57,338 bases of DNA from Parvibaculum sp. (GTDB lineage: Bacteria > Pseudomonadota > Alphaproteobacteria > Parvibaculales > Parvibaculaceae): the NCBI RefSeq assembly GCF_030694575.1, contig NZ_JAUYUS010000083.1, positions 1 through 57,338 on the forward strand, read 5' to 3'. The translations under genes were made by a program, and so were the position numbers. Positions 43,431 through 52,145 of the stretch are shown here, piece by piece (the first letter of the stretch is position 1; each line of letters starts with the position of its first letter). The notes under the pieces were generated by a model, which was not told the origin of the DNA, ran no database searches, and worked only from the letters and a program-made list of their open reading frames with translations.

Positions 43431-44288
43431 TCAGGCCTCATTCACGATCGGGTTCGAGAGAAGGCCGACACCTTCGATCTCGATCTCGATCGTGTCGCCC
43501 GCCTTCATCCAGATCGGCGGTGTCCGTGCAAATCCGACGCCGGCCGGCGTTCCCATCACGAGGACATCGCCCGGCTCCAGCGTCATGCAGTCGCTGAGCA
43601 GCGCGATCGTCTCGTCAACGGGGAAAATCATGTCGCGCGTATTGGCGCTCTGCATGACCTGGCCGTTGAGACGGGATTCGATTTTCAGGCCAAACGCACC
43701 GGCGGGCAATTCATCGGCCGTCACGAAGACCGGGCCAAACGGGCCGGTGGCGTCGAAATTCTTTCCGATCGTCCATTGCGGCGTCCGCCGCTGATAGTCG
43801 CGGACAGAGGCGTCGTTGAAGCAGGCATAGCCGGCAACGTGTGCGAGAGCGTCCTTCTTCGCCACATGGCGCGGCACCCGGCGTCCGATCACCGCCGCAA
43901 GCTCTGCCTCGAAATCGAGCTGCTCCGACACGCGCGGGCGGAGGATGGGCTGGCCATGGCCGAGGAGCGATGTTGCGCAGCGCATGAAGAAGTTCGGGTA
44001 GTCCGGCTTTTCCCGCCCTCCTTCAGCGGCGTGTTCCGCGTAATTGAGGCCGAGGCAGATAATCTTGCCCGGACGCGGAAGGACGGGAAGAAATTCAAGT
44101 CCGGCGAGCGGCAGGCGAGGCGCGGACAGTGCCGCCTTCCGCACTGCCGCGGTCCCTTCGTCGCCCGCAAGGATGAGCGCGTGGAGCGATTGGGGCACGT
44201 CGGACGCGGCGGAGAGGTCGGCGACCTCCTGCCCTTCGACCAGGCCGAGCTTCGCGGCACCGTTTCTTCCGAAAGTGACAAAGCGCAT
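43431..44288 (-). CDS. Fumarylacetoacetate hydrolase (FAH) family protein
   Basis: A 285-residue cytosolic metal-dependent hydrolase/isomerase/decarboxylase of aromatic or sugar-acid catabolism. KIICLGLNYAEHAAEGG is the active-site loop; metal ligands include the Glu pair in LDFEAELAAVIG and Asp in CFNDASVRDYQ; the end is DVLVMGTPAGVGFARTPPIWMKAGD. Substrate unknown. Convergent with pump 2 (4-base gap). Confidence 0.9.
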   Translation of the reverse strand: MRFVTFGRNGAAKLGLVEGQEVADLSAASDVPQSLHALILAGDEGTAAVRKAALSAPRLPLAGLEFLPVLPRPGKIICLGLNYAEHAAEGGREKPDYPNFFMRCATSLLGHGQPILRPRVSEQLDFEAELAAVIGRRVPRHVAKKDALAHVAGYACFNDASVRDYQRRTPQWTIGKNFDATGPFGPVFVTADELPAGAFGLKIESRLNGQVMQSANTRDMIFPVDETIALLSDCMTLEPGDVLVMGTPAGVGFARTPPIWMKAGDTIEIEIEGVGLLSNPIVNEA

Positions 44289-44408
44289 TTCAATCTCCCG
44301 CCGTGCATGGTCTTCTCAGTCAGGTTCAGTCTATTACAGCCCTTCGGCGGAAAGCGGAATATGAGAGAAATTCACGCTTTGATTTACAGCCCGCCGGTGA
44401 CATGCCAA

Positions 44409-44431
44409 TATTGACACTAATTGTGTCAATA
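44409..44431. promoter_or_regulatory. Perfect palindromic operator
   Basis: Exact 9-base arms TATTGACAC / GTGTCAATA around TAATT. It lies 41 bases upstream of the double DsbA-like gene and 120 bases upstream of the divergent FAH gene. Shape and size suit a TetR- or GntR-type dimer; no such regulator gene is adjacent. Confidence 0.65.
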
Positions 44432-44471
44432 CTATCGGGCGTCGAAAACGCCCGGATCGTGGGAGAAGCGA

Positions 44472-45629
44472 ATGCGGGCATTGTTGGGGCAGGCCGTCGC
44501 CAGTCTGATTGTGAGCCGCAGGCTCCGCACGCTGCAGCGCCGGCGGCACGCGCTTGTTCGCCGGCTGCTTTGGCGCCGGCCAACGATCCATTTCTTTCAT
44601 CAGGCCGACGATCCCTACAGCGTCCTCGCCATCCAGGCCGTCCCGCTTCTGAAGCAGCGATACGACATTGAGGTGAAAGTCCATCCGGTTTCGGCACCGG
44701 ACACGGCGGCTGCGCCGGAGCCCGACATGCTCGTCGCCTACAGCCGGCGGGATGCCGCGCTACTGGCCCGGCAAACCGGCTTCAGTCTGGACAGGAACGC
44801 CATCTCCGGGATCGAGCCGGAGAGCGACCCGGCGGCTCTGGCGGCGGGCGATGCGCTGCGTACAAAGCTTGGCCATTATCTCGCAGCGACTTTCTATTTC
44901 GAAGGCGAGTGGTACTGGGGCCTCGACCGGCTGAGCTTTCTCGAAGAGCGCCTCCTCCCGTTCCGGCAGCCAGGGACGCCCCAGGATTTCATCGCGCCGC
45001 GCCGCGAGGTGACCCTTGCGCCGGTCAAGTCCGCGCAACAGCCGCCTCTCTTCGAAGCCTTCATCTCGTTTCGAAGCCCTTACACCTATCTCGCCATCGA
45101 ACGCGTGACCCGGCTCGCGGCGCATTACGGCGCCGATCTCCAATTGAGATTCGTCCTGCCCATGGTCATGCGCGGGCTGCCTGTTCCCCTCGCGAAGCAA
45201 ATCTACATTGTGCGGGACTGCAAGCGCGAGGCAGAACGTCTCGGCCTCAGGTTCGGCCGCGTCGCCGATCCGGTCGGCATCGGCGCCGAAAGGGGCCTGT
45301 CGGTGCTGCATCATGCCATTCGCGACGGTCTGGGACCGCAATTCGCCGCCTCGTTTCTTCAAGGCGTATTCGCGGACGGCATAAACGCCGCTTCGAACGG
45401 GGGTCTGATGCGTATGGCCAAGAGAGCCGGCCTCAGCCGCACTCAGGTCAGAGCAGCGCTGCGAGATGCGTCGTGGCGCGATGTCGCCGAGAAAAATCGG
45501 GCCGACATGTTCGCTGGCGGCGTCTGGGGTGTGCCTGCCTTTCGCGTGGAAGGGGGCGATATATTATGGGGTCAGGATCGGCTATGGGCTATCGAGGAAC
45601 AGCTTCGCGCGGCTTGCGAGAACAGCTGA
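44472..45629 (+). CDS. Protein with two DsbA/HCCA-isomerase-like thioredoxin-fold domains
   Basis: A 385-residue cytosolic protein. Domain 1 (about 35-190) begins PTIHFFHQADDPYSVLAIQA; domain 2 (about 195-380) begins FEAFISFRSPYTYLAIERV and ends GVWGVPAFRVEGGDILWGQDRL. Domain 2 has the SPYTYLA hallmark of 2-hydroxychromene-2-carboxylate isomerases (kappa-class GST), whose catalytic Ser is followed by Pro; domain 1 is more diverged (DDPYSVLA). No CxxC pair, so not a disulfide oxidase. Probably glutathione-dependent; substrate unknown. Confidence 0.8.
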   Translation: MRALLGQAVASLIVSRRLRTLQRRRHALVRRLLWRRPTIHFFHQADDPYSVLAIQAVPLLKQRYDIEVKVHPVSAPDTAAAPEPDMLVAYSRRDAALLARQTGFSLDRNAISGIEPESDPAALAAGDALRTKLGHYLAATFYFEGEWYWGLDRLSFLEERLLPFRQPGTPQDFIAPRREVTLAPVKSAQQPPLFEAFISFRSPYTYLAIERVTRLAAHYGADLQLRFVLPMVMRGLPVPLAKQIYIVRDCKREAERLGLRFGRVADPVGIGAERGLSVLHHAIRDGLGPQFAASFLQGVFADGINAASNGGLMRMAKRAGLSRTQVRAALRDASWRDVAEKNRADMFAGGVWGVPAFRVEGGDILWGQDRLWAIEEQLRAACENS

Positions 45630-45646
45630 GCCAATTGGCCGAACCC

Positions 45647-46507
45647 TTACCCCGCGCGAAGGCGTATATCCGCATCATCGGGACCATGTTCCTGTGCCAA
45701 TCCGAACAGACCCCGTTCGCCCGCGAGAATGCGAAATGCCGTCGAGATGCCGACGACCGTTTCCGCACCGCCAAGGCAAAGATAGCCCCAGGGACGGAGA
45801 ACCCGCGCCAGTCCCGAGAATACGCGGCGGCGCGTATCCTCATCGAAATAGATAAGCACGTTACGGCAGAATATGATGTCGAAGGGCCCGAGCCCGTTGG
45901 CTACCGGATCGTCGAGCAGGTTGTAACGGCGAAAGGTGACCATGTCGCGAATGCGTTGCTTGACCCTCCAGCCGTCTCCGTCGGGCTCGAAGTACCTGTG
46001 CAGCATCGGTTCCGGCAAACCTCGCGACACCTCGAAAACGGAGTAGCGGCCCGCCTCTGCCCGGGCGAGCATCGCATCGGAAATGTCGGTGGATACGATT
46101 TCGACCTGCCATCCGGCAAGTGCCGCACCCATCTCCGCAATCGTCATCGCAAGCGAGTAAGGTTCTTGCCCGCTCGAGCATGCAGCGCTCCATATCCGAA
46201 CGCGGCGCGACGTTTTGGTCATTGTCATGATTTCCGGAAGCAAGCTCGAGCGAAGGCGCTCGAACGGCCAGCTGTCGCGGAAAAACAACGTTTCGTTCGT
46301 TGTCATGGCATCCACGATCTGGGCGAGTACGGCCTCGTCGCGGGTTTTGCGGATCTGCTCGATAAGCTTCTCCACATTCTCCACACCACGCCGGCGCGCG
46401 ATGGGCATAAGCCGGCTTTCGATGAGGTATCCCTTGTCGGGCGTCACGATCAAGCCGGAGCGCTCATAGAGCGTCTGCTTCAGATAGTCGAATTCAAGCT
46501 TGTTCAT
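45647..46507 (-). CDS. cheR: Chemotaxis protein-glutamate methyltransferase CheR
   Basis: Methylates glutamates of MCPs using SAM. 286 residues. N-domain MNKLEFDYLKQTLYERSGL; SAM-binding RIWSAACSSGQEPYSLAM; EIVSTDISDAML; active region FDIIFCRNVLIYFDEDTRR. The ATG overlaps the cheB stop by 4 bases. Last gene of the che cluster. Confidence 0.96.
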   Translation of the reverse strand: MNKLEFDYLKQTLYERSGLIVTPDKGYLIESRLMPIARRRGVENVEKLIEQIRKTRDEAVLAQIVDAMTTNETLFFRDSWPFERLRSSLLPEIMTMTKTSRRVRIWSAACSSGQEPYSLAMTIAEMGAALAGWQVEIVSTDISDAMLARAEAGRYSVFEVSRGLPEPMLHRYFEPDGDGWRVKQRIRDMVTFRRYNLLDDPVANGLGPFDIIFCRNVLIYFDEDTRRRVFSGLARVLRPWGYLCLGGAETVVGISTAFRILAGERGLFGLAQEHGPDDADIRLRAG

Positions 46508-47652
46508 CTTCCGTCTCCCCCCGCAATGCGCGCGATGGCCGAACCGATCTGCGTCAATGGCAATATCTCGTGGCTGAACCCTGCTTGCGCTACGGCACCC
46601 GGCATACCCCAGACCACGCTCGTCTCCTGGTCCTGCACGAGTACCGTGCCTCCCTCCGCCACAACCTCCTCGCAGCCCTTGAGACCGTCGCACCCCATGC
46701 CTGTGAGGATCACGACGAGCAGTCTCTCCTTGTAGATACGGGCAAGGCTTCGCAACATCGGGTCGACGGCCGGCTTGCACGAATTTTCCGGTGGCCCGTC
46801 GTCGAGCGAGATCATGACGCCACCTGCGGCGCGCTGTTCGACGATGAGATGCTTGCCCCCCGGTGCAATGTAGATGCGGCCCGGCGCCAGCACTTCTCCC
46901 TCGCGCGCTTCCGCTGCCTCGCGGCCCGAGTATCGGCTCATGTGCTCGGCCAGAAGCGCCGTGAACGTCGCCGGCATGTGCTGCGTGATGAGGATCGGCT
47001 GCCGCACGCTCCGGTCGAGTTCCTTCAGCACTTCGGCAAGAGCTTGCGGACCGCCCGTCGAGGAACCGATTGCAATAACATCGGGGCGTATCGTCTTCTT
47101 GCGCGCGCTCGGCCGTCCGGTTTTGGCTGGTGCGGCGGGAACTGCAACCGGTTTTGGCGGACGTTCCGGCTTCCGCGCTGCCGGAGAAAGCTTCCCGGGA
47201 GCGCTATGCGCTTTCACCTTCGCAATCAGTTCCTCTCTGAAACTTTCTGCGCCGCCCAGGCCGGTACTCGGCTTCGGGATGTAGTCGACCGCCCCGAGCG
47301 CCATCGCTTTCAACGCAATGTCCGCGTCCGTCTGGCTGGCGGACGACACCATGATGATCTTCAGGTTCGGGTTGGCCGCCAGCAGTCGCGGGAGCGCCGC
47401 CATTCCGTCGAGCGCGGGCATTTCGATATCGAGTACCACGACATCGATGTCGTGCGTTCCCACGGCCTTGAGTGCCATCAGCCCGTTCGGTGCGGAAGCT
47501 TCCACCCTGATGCCCGGCTCTTCGTCCAGCGTGCGCGTGACGATGCCGCGCGCGACGGCGGAATCGTCGACAACCAGCACTCTGCACACGCCGTCGTCGC
47601 TGTGTTTTCCGCTTCGATCGGCCTTTGCACCTTTCCGGTTCGGCTCACTCAT
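46504..47652 (-). CDS. cheB: Chemotaxis protein-glutamate methylesterase CheB
   Basis: Response-regulator methylesterase that removes methyl groups from MCPs. 382 residues: REC domain with phospho-Asp75 (VVVLDIEMPALDG), a Lys/Pro/Ala-rich linker (about 150-195), and the esterase domain with Ser in IGSSTGGPQAL, His in ITQHMP and Asp in LTGMGCDGLKG. Four-base overlaps with cheZ and cheR. Confidence 0.96.
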   Translation of the reverse strand: MSEPNRKGAKADRSGKHSDDGVCRVLVVDDSAVARGIVTRTLDEEPGIRVEASAPNGLMALKAVGTHDIDVVVLDIEMPALDGMAALPRLLAANPNLKIIMVSSASQTDADIALKAMALGAVDYIPKPSTGLGGAESFREELIAKVKAHSAPGKLSPAARKPERPPKPVAVPAAPAKTGRPSARKKTIRPDVIAIGSSTGGPQALAEVLKELDRSVRQPILITQHMPATFTALLAEHMSRYSGREAAEAREGEVLAPGRIYIAPGGKHLIVEQRAAGGVMISLDDGPPENSCKPAVDPMLRSLARIYKERLLVVILTGMGCDGLKGCEEVVAEGGTVLVQDQETSVVWGMPGAVAQAGFSHEILPLTQIGSAIARIAGGDGR

Positions 47653-48155
47653 CGCGCTTTGCGACCTGTGGCGAGCAAACGGTCCACCGCATCCTGTTCA
47701 AGTCCGTTACCCGGAAGTGCCGGGCCGTTGAGCAGGGACGCCGCAGCGGGCTCGCGCGCCGCACCCGTCCAGTAGTCGTCCAGGGCGTCCAGCGTTCCGT
47801 CCACGGTTCCGAGGGTTCCGGTCACTTGCGACAATCGCTGACCCGTGATGTCCTGGAAGCAACAGGCTTCCATGATCTCGCCGCAGCAATCGGCGACCTG
47901 GGCGGCGGCATGTTCCGGGTTCGTGAAATCGAGCGCCATCATCCGTTCAACGGCATTCATGATCCTGTCGACCGCGGATTCCATTTCCTGCGTCGCCGTC
48001 CGCTGCTCCTCCACGGCTCGCCGGAGCGCGCCGGTGCGAAACGCCGGGTCCAGCAGCTTCTCCACGTGCGGGCGGACTCTCTGAAGTATCCGGTAAAGCT
48101 CCTCGCATTCATCCGCCAGGCGCTTCACGAGGTCGAGGCTGTTCGCGCCCTCCAT
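47649..48155 (-). CDS. cheZ: CheZ-like CheY-P phosphatase
   Basis: A 168-residue, mostly helical protein. The segment CCFQDITGQRLSQV holds the CheZ signature D-x3-Q, here Asp102 and Gln106, matching the catalytic Gln of CheZ (Asp143/Gln147 in E. coli). Predicted to dephosphorylate CheY-P. Shorter than enterobacterial CheZ and lacking an obvious C-terminal CheY-binding peptide. It starts on the last base of cheY and overlaps cheB by 4 bases. Confidence 0.8.
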   Translation of the reverse strand: MEGANSLDLVKRLADECEELYRILQRVRPHVEKLLDPAFRTGALRRAVEEQRTATQEMESAVDRIMNAVERMMALDFTNPEHAAAQVADCCGEIMEACCFQDITGQRLSQVTGTLGTVDGTLDALDDYWTGAAREPAAASLLNGPALPGNGLEQDAVDRLLATGRKAR

Positions 48156-48541
48156 CAGAACTCTCCCAGAACGGTCTTCAGCTTCGCCTTCAGCACCTCG
48201 GCGCTGAAAGGTTTGATGATGTAGTTGTTGACGCCTGCCTGCCGCGCCGCGACCACGTTCTCCGCCTTCGACTCGGCCGTGACCATCACGAACGGAAGTT
48301 TGGCCAAGGCCGTGTCTCCGCGCACCGCCTTCAGGAGCTCGTAGCCCGTCATCGGCTGCATGTTCCAGTCCGAGATCACGAGGCCGTAACTGCGACCGCG
48401 CAATTTCGCCAATGCCTCGGTGCCGTCCATCGCCTCGTCGATATCGGAGAAGCCGAGTTTGTTGAGCAGGTTTCGGACGATCCGCAGCATTGTCCGGTAA
48501 TCGTCCACGATCAGAATTGGCATCTTCATATCGACGGCCAT
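48155..48541 (-). CDS. cheY: Chemotaxis response regulator CheY
   Basis: Single-domain response regulator, 128 residues, which carries the signal to the flagellar motor. Acidic pocket ILIVDDYRTM, phospho-Asp58 in LVISDWNMQPMTG, Thr in FVMVTAESK and Lys in NNYIIKPFS. Downstream of cheW by 34 bases. Confidence 0.96.
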   Translation of the reverse strand: MAVDMKMPILIVDDYRTMLRIVRNLLNKLGFSDIDEAMDGTEALAKLRGRSYGLVISDWNMQPMTGYELLKAVRGDTALAKLPFVMVTAESKAENVVAARQAGVNNYIIKPFSAEVLKAKLKTVLGEF

Positions 48542-48575
48542 TTTTAACTCTCCCTATTCTGGAACTCGGTCGGTA

Positions 48576-49076
48576 TCAGATTGAATCCGTGCGGATCGTG
48601 CGCAGAACGTCGGCGACGCCGAGCACGATCAGAAGCCGGTCGTCGAGCCTGTAGATGCCCTGCGTCACGTCGCGCCAGCGCGCGTCGAGCGTGGCCGGCA
48701 CAGCCTCGCGGCGGGCGCTCTGCAGACTGAGAACTTCTCCCACTTCGTCGACGAGCAGGCTGAACGGTTCGTCCTCATGCTCGACGACGACGGCCATCGC
48801 CGTCGCGACGAAGTTCTCGGACGGCAGTCCCAGACGCTTGCGCATGTTGACGGCCGTCACGATCCGTCCGCGCAAATTGAGCGAGCCGGCGATCTCCTCG
48901 GGCGCCAGCGGCACGCGGGTGATGTTCTGGGGGCCCAGCACGTCGCGGACGTTGAGAACCGGGATGCCGAAGGTCTGCCCTCCGATACCCATCGTCACGT
49001 AGTCCTCGGAGGTCGATTCGGCGCCCGCAATTGCGCCCGGCACCGTGTCGTCGCGGAGTTGACCTTCGTTTCTCAT
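48576..49076 (-). CDS. cheW: Chemotaxis coupling protein CheW
   Basis: SH3-like adaptor joining MCPs to CheA. 166 residues with an N-terminal extension of about 25; core YVTMGIGGQTFGIPVLNVRDVLG, GSLNLRGRIVTAVNMRKRLG and FSLLVDEVGEVL. The ATG overlaps the cheA stop by four bases. Confidence 0.95.
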   Translation of the reverse strand: MRNEGQLRDDTVPGAIAGAESTSEDYVTMGIGGQTFGIPVLNVRDVLGPQNITRVPLAPEEIAGSLNLRGRIVTAVNMRKRLGLPSENFVATAMAVVVEHEDEPFSLLVDEVGEVLSLQSARREAVPATLDARWRDVTQGIYRLDDRLLIVLGVADVLRTIRTDSI

Positions 49077-52006
49077 GCCGCCAGCTCCTTGTGTGCGAAA
49101 CCCGTCGAGGCAACGCGCGACAGCGCCGCCAGCAATGCCTTCGGATCCAGTTTTGTGACGTAGTCGGTGAAGCCGGCATCCAGCCCGCGCTCGATGTCCC
49201 TGGCGTTCGCATGCGAGGAGAGTGCGATGATCGGCATCTCCCCCATGCTCTCATCGGCGCGCAGCATGCGCACGAGGTCGAAGCCCGAGAGGCCCGGCAT
49301 CTCGATGTCGGAGACAATGATGTCGAAGCTGTTCTTCTCCTTGCAGAGTTCGACCGCCGCTTCACCGTGCTCCGCCACGACCACCCGGTATCCGGCGAGC
49401 GTCAGCATCGGCATGAGCAGGTTGCGGAAGAAAGCGCTGTCCTCGACGAGAAGGACATTGCGCTGATCCTCGGCGCCGAACGGCTTTTCCGTCTCGACGT
49501 TGAACCAGTCCTCGTCGCCCTGGCGGAGGTAGTGCACCGTGTCCACGATATCGGTCGCGGCGCCGGCAATGATCGCGCTGCCGAGAATGCCGGGCCGGGC
49601 GCTGCCGGCAAGCTGGAGGTCCAGCGGCGCGTCGATGATGTCCACGACGCTGTCGACCACGAGGCCGAGCATGCGCGGTCCGTCGACGAATACGAGGATG
49701 GGATGCTTGCCCGCCCGTGCCGCCGGATTGCCGTTTATGTCGAGCAGCGGCATCAAGCCGTTCCGGTATTGGAGCACCGTCCGGCCGCCGGTTACTTCGG
49801 CCTTCGTCAGATCGGCTTCCTCGAGGCGCGCCACCAGCGATAGCGGAACCGCCTGCGGGCCGCCGTCGCCCGCCCGGAAGACGAGCATGGACATCGCTTC
49901 GCGTCCGCCCGCGATACGGCCGCCCGCCGCCGCCTTTCCGACCGCCTCGACATGAGGCGATGCGGAAACGGCGGATGCAAGGCCGTTCGGGTCGAGGATC
50001 ATTATCACGCGGCCGTCGCCGAGGATGGTGGTTCCCGAGAAACACGGAATGTGGCGCATGATGCGCGAGACGGGTTTGACGACGATTTCCTCGGTGTCGA
50101 ATACCTTGTCGACGATGATGCCGAAGATCAGTGCGCCCACCTGCGATACGACGACATAGGTGCTGTCGGCACTCTCTCCATCTTCGCCAGGCACTTTGTC
50201 CGATTTGGGGAGGTCCAGGATTTCGCTCAGCGAGGCAAGCGGCAGCAGCCGGTCGCGCAGGCGATAGACGGGACGTCCATTTATGTTCTCGAGGCCCTTG
50301 GCGGAGGTGCGGCTGATACGGACCAGTTCGACCACGCTGTTCTGAGGCATCGCAAACCGTTCGCCTTCGCACTCCACGATGAGCGCGGAAACGATGGCGA
50401 GCGTCAGCGGAATCTTGATGACGAAGCGCGAACCGGCGCCCTCCGTCGACTGGAACTCGATGATGCCGCCGATCTTTTCGATATTGTTTCGCACGACGTC
50501 CATGCCGACGCCGCGGCCGGAAACACTCGTTACGGCTGCTGCGGTGGAGAAGCCGGGGCGGAATATGAACTGCTGTATCTGCTGTTCGCTCATGGCGTCG
50601 AGCTGCGCTTCCGTCGCGAGCCCGTTCGTCAGCACTTTCTCGCGAATCCGCGCCATCGGCAGGCCGCGTCCGTCGTCCGACACCAGCACGACGATATGAC
50701 CGCCTTCATGGCGCGCGGACAGGTGGATCGTGCCGTGCGGTGTCTTGCCCGCGGCAACACGTTCGGCCGATGTCTCGATGCCATGATCGGCGGAGTTTCG
50801 GACCATGTGAGTGAGCGGATCGCGGATCGATTCCAGAATTTGCCGGTCGAGTTCCGTGTCGGCGCCCGTCATCACGAGGTCGATCTTCTTGTCGAGTTCC
50901 TGGCCCAGGTCCCGCACCAGTCTCGGCAGTTTGCTCCAGGCGTTGCCGATCGGCTGCATGCGCGTCATCATCACGCTTTCCTGCAGCTCGGTCGTCACCT
51001 GGTTCAGGCGCTGCAGCGGCGCGAGGAAGGGGCTGTCGCCGTAACCGCGCAGGATCTGCAGGAGCTGGTTGCGCGTCAGCACCAGCTCGCTCACCATCGT
51101 CATCAGGTCTTCAAGAACGTTGATGTTGACCCTCAGCGTCTGGGCCTGTCCCGCGCCCGCGTCGTGCTTTTCGGCGGCGGCCACCGGCGGTGCCGGCTGG
51201 CGCGCGGGCTTTTCCTCTTCGGCCGGCTGTGCGACAGGTGCCGGCGCCGGATCGGCTTCTTCATATTTCAGATGGGCGAGCAGGGCCGCGACGTCCTCGC
51301 TGTCCAGGCCCAGCTCCGAAAACGCCTTGCCGATTTCCGAACCCAGAACATCGATATCGCGTTCGGTCCAGCCGTTGTCGCGGAGGCAGATCAGGACGTC
51401 GGCGATATTGATTCCGGGCTTCTGCTGCAGCGCGACGGCAAGAGCGGCCGCCAGCGCGAGTTGAAGCTTCAGCATGTCCGGTTCGAGCGCGGCCCGTTGC
51501 TCCGACTGGGCAAGAAACGCGTTGCACGCCATTTCGCACGCGGTGTCTATTCCGGAAACGCCGCCTGCACGATCGAAGAGGGACCCTGCCTTCTCCACCG
51601 CCGGCTTCGCCGCAGGCCCGGCGGCGCTTTCGCCCTCCGCGAGGCGGCGAAGCGACCCGATCAACTCGGCGTCGCTGCCGGCCGGTTCGCTGCCGCCGGT
51701 TTCCAGCGCCGCAACCAGTTCCTTGATCCTGTCCAGCGCCGCGAGTACCAGCGAGACAACGCCTTGCGATATCTCAAGCTGTCCGTCGCGGACCCGGCCG
51801 AGCACGTCTTCCGCGGCATGCGCCACCGATTCCAGGCGCGGCAGGCCGAGAAAGCCGCACGTTCCCTTAATCGTGTGCATGATCCTGAATATGCTGCCGA
51901 CAAGCGCGGGGTCGCCCGGCTGCTGCTCCAGCTCCACAAGCTCGCTGTCCAGCACATCGAGAGATTCCTGGGTCTCGGCAAGAAATTCTTTAAGGAGATC
52001 GTCCAT
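49073..52006 (-). CDS. cheA: Hybrid chemotaxis histidine kinase CheA with two CheW-like domains and a receiver
   Basis: A 977-residue kinase. Hpt domain with phospho-His44 (HTIKGTCGFLG); an unassigned helical segment (about 145-250); a Pro/Ala linker; dimerisation domain (LRVNINVLEDLMTMVSELVL, about 290-340); ATPase domain with N-box LTHMVRNSADHGIE and GRGVGMDVV; CheW-like domain 1 (about 515-660); a second CheW-like domain (about 690-825); and a C-terminal REC (about 848-970) with phospho-Asp in IIVSDIEMPGLSG. Standard CheA is about 650-700 residues, so the second CheW and REC are additions. The REC may be a phosphate sink. Confidence 0.94.
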   Translation of the reverse strand: MDDLLKEFLAETQESLDVLDSELVELEQQPGDPALVGSIFRIMHTIKGTCGFLGLPRLESVAHAAEDVLGRVRDGQLEISQGVVSLVLAALDRIKELVAALETGGSEPAGSDAELIGSLRRLAEGESAAGPAAKPAVEKAGSLFDRAGGVSGIDTACEMACNAFLAQSEQRAALEPDMLKLQLALAAALAVALQQKPGINIADVLICLRDNGWTERDIDVLGSEIGKAFSELGLDSEDVAALLAHLKYEEADPAPAPVAQPAEEEKPARQPAPPVAAAEKHDAGAGQAQTLRVNINVLEDLMTMVSELVLTRNQLLQILRGYGDSPFLAPLQRLNQVTTELQESVMMTRMQPIGNAWSKLPRLVRDLGQELDKKIDLVMTGADTELDRQILESIRDPLTHMVRNSADHGIETSAERVAAGKTPHGTIHLSARHEGGHIVVLVSDDGRGLPMARIREKVLTNGLATEAQLDAMSEQQIQQFIFRPGFSTAAAVTSVSGRGVGMDVVRNNIEKIGGIIEFQSTEGAGSRFVIKIPLTLAIVSALIVECEGERFAMPQNSVVELVRISRTSAKGLENINGRPVYRLRDRLLPLASLSEILDLPKSDKVPGEDGESADSTYVVVSQVGALIFGIIVDKVFDTEEIVVKPVSRIMRHIPCFSGTTILGDGRVIMILDPNGLASAVSASPHVEAVGKAAAGGRIAGGREAMSMLVFRAGDGGPQAVPLSLVARLEEADLTKAEVTGGRTVLQYRNGLMPLLDINGNPAARAGKHPILVFVDGPRMLGLVVDSVVDIIDAPLDLQLAGSARPGILGSAIIAGAATDIVDTVHYLRQGDEDWFNVETEKPFGAEDQRNVLLVEDSAFFRNLLMPMLTLAGYRVVVAEHGEAAVELCKEKNSFDIIVSDIEMPGLSGFDLVRMLRADESMGEMPIIALSSHANARDIERGLDAGFTDYVTKLDPKALLAALSRVASTGFAHKELAA

Positions 52007-52145
52007 GTCGGAATGCCTTTGTTCTATGTTCGGCTTCCGATTAGAGTAAATATTCTGGATTTAAAGAATAATAACCAGATTGAATATTGTTGTTATATAT
52101 ACGGTAACTTGTTCAGCCTGGTTATACTTGGGTATATGCGCCACC
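52007..52145 (-). promoter_or_regulatory. AT-rich cheA upstream region
   Basis: 139 bases between the sensor kinase stop and cheA, far richer in A/T than the flanking genes. It holds an inverted pair ATAACCAG (52071-52078) and CTGGTTAT (52118-52125). This gap probably carries a separate promoter for cheA-cheR; I cannot fix one -35/-10 pair with confidence. Confidence 0.4.

Noticed and set aside
44472-45629. Classification as a disulfide oxidoreductase DsbA
   Set aside because: No CxxC motif in either domain and no signal peptide; HCCA-isomerase/kappa-GST-like is the better reading.
44909-46735. A 608-codon plus-strand frame
   Set aside because: Out-of-frame overlap with the DsbA-like gene followed by antisense of cheR; Arg-rich nonsense.
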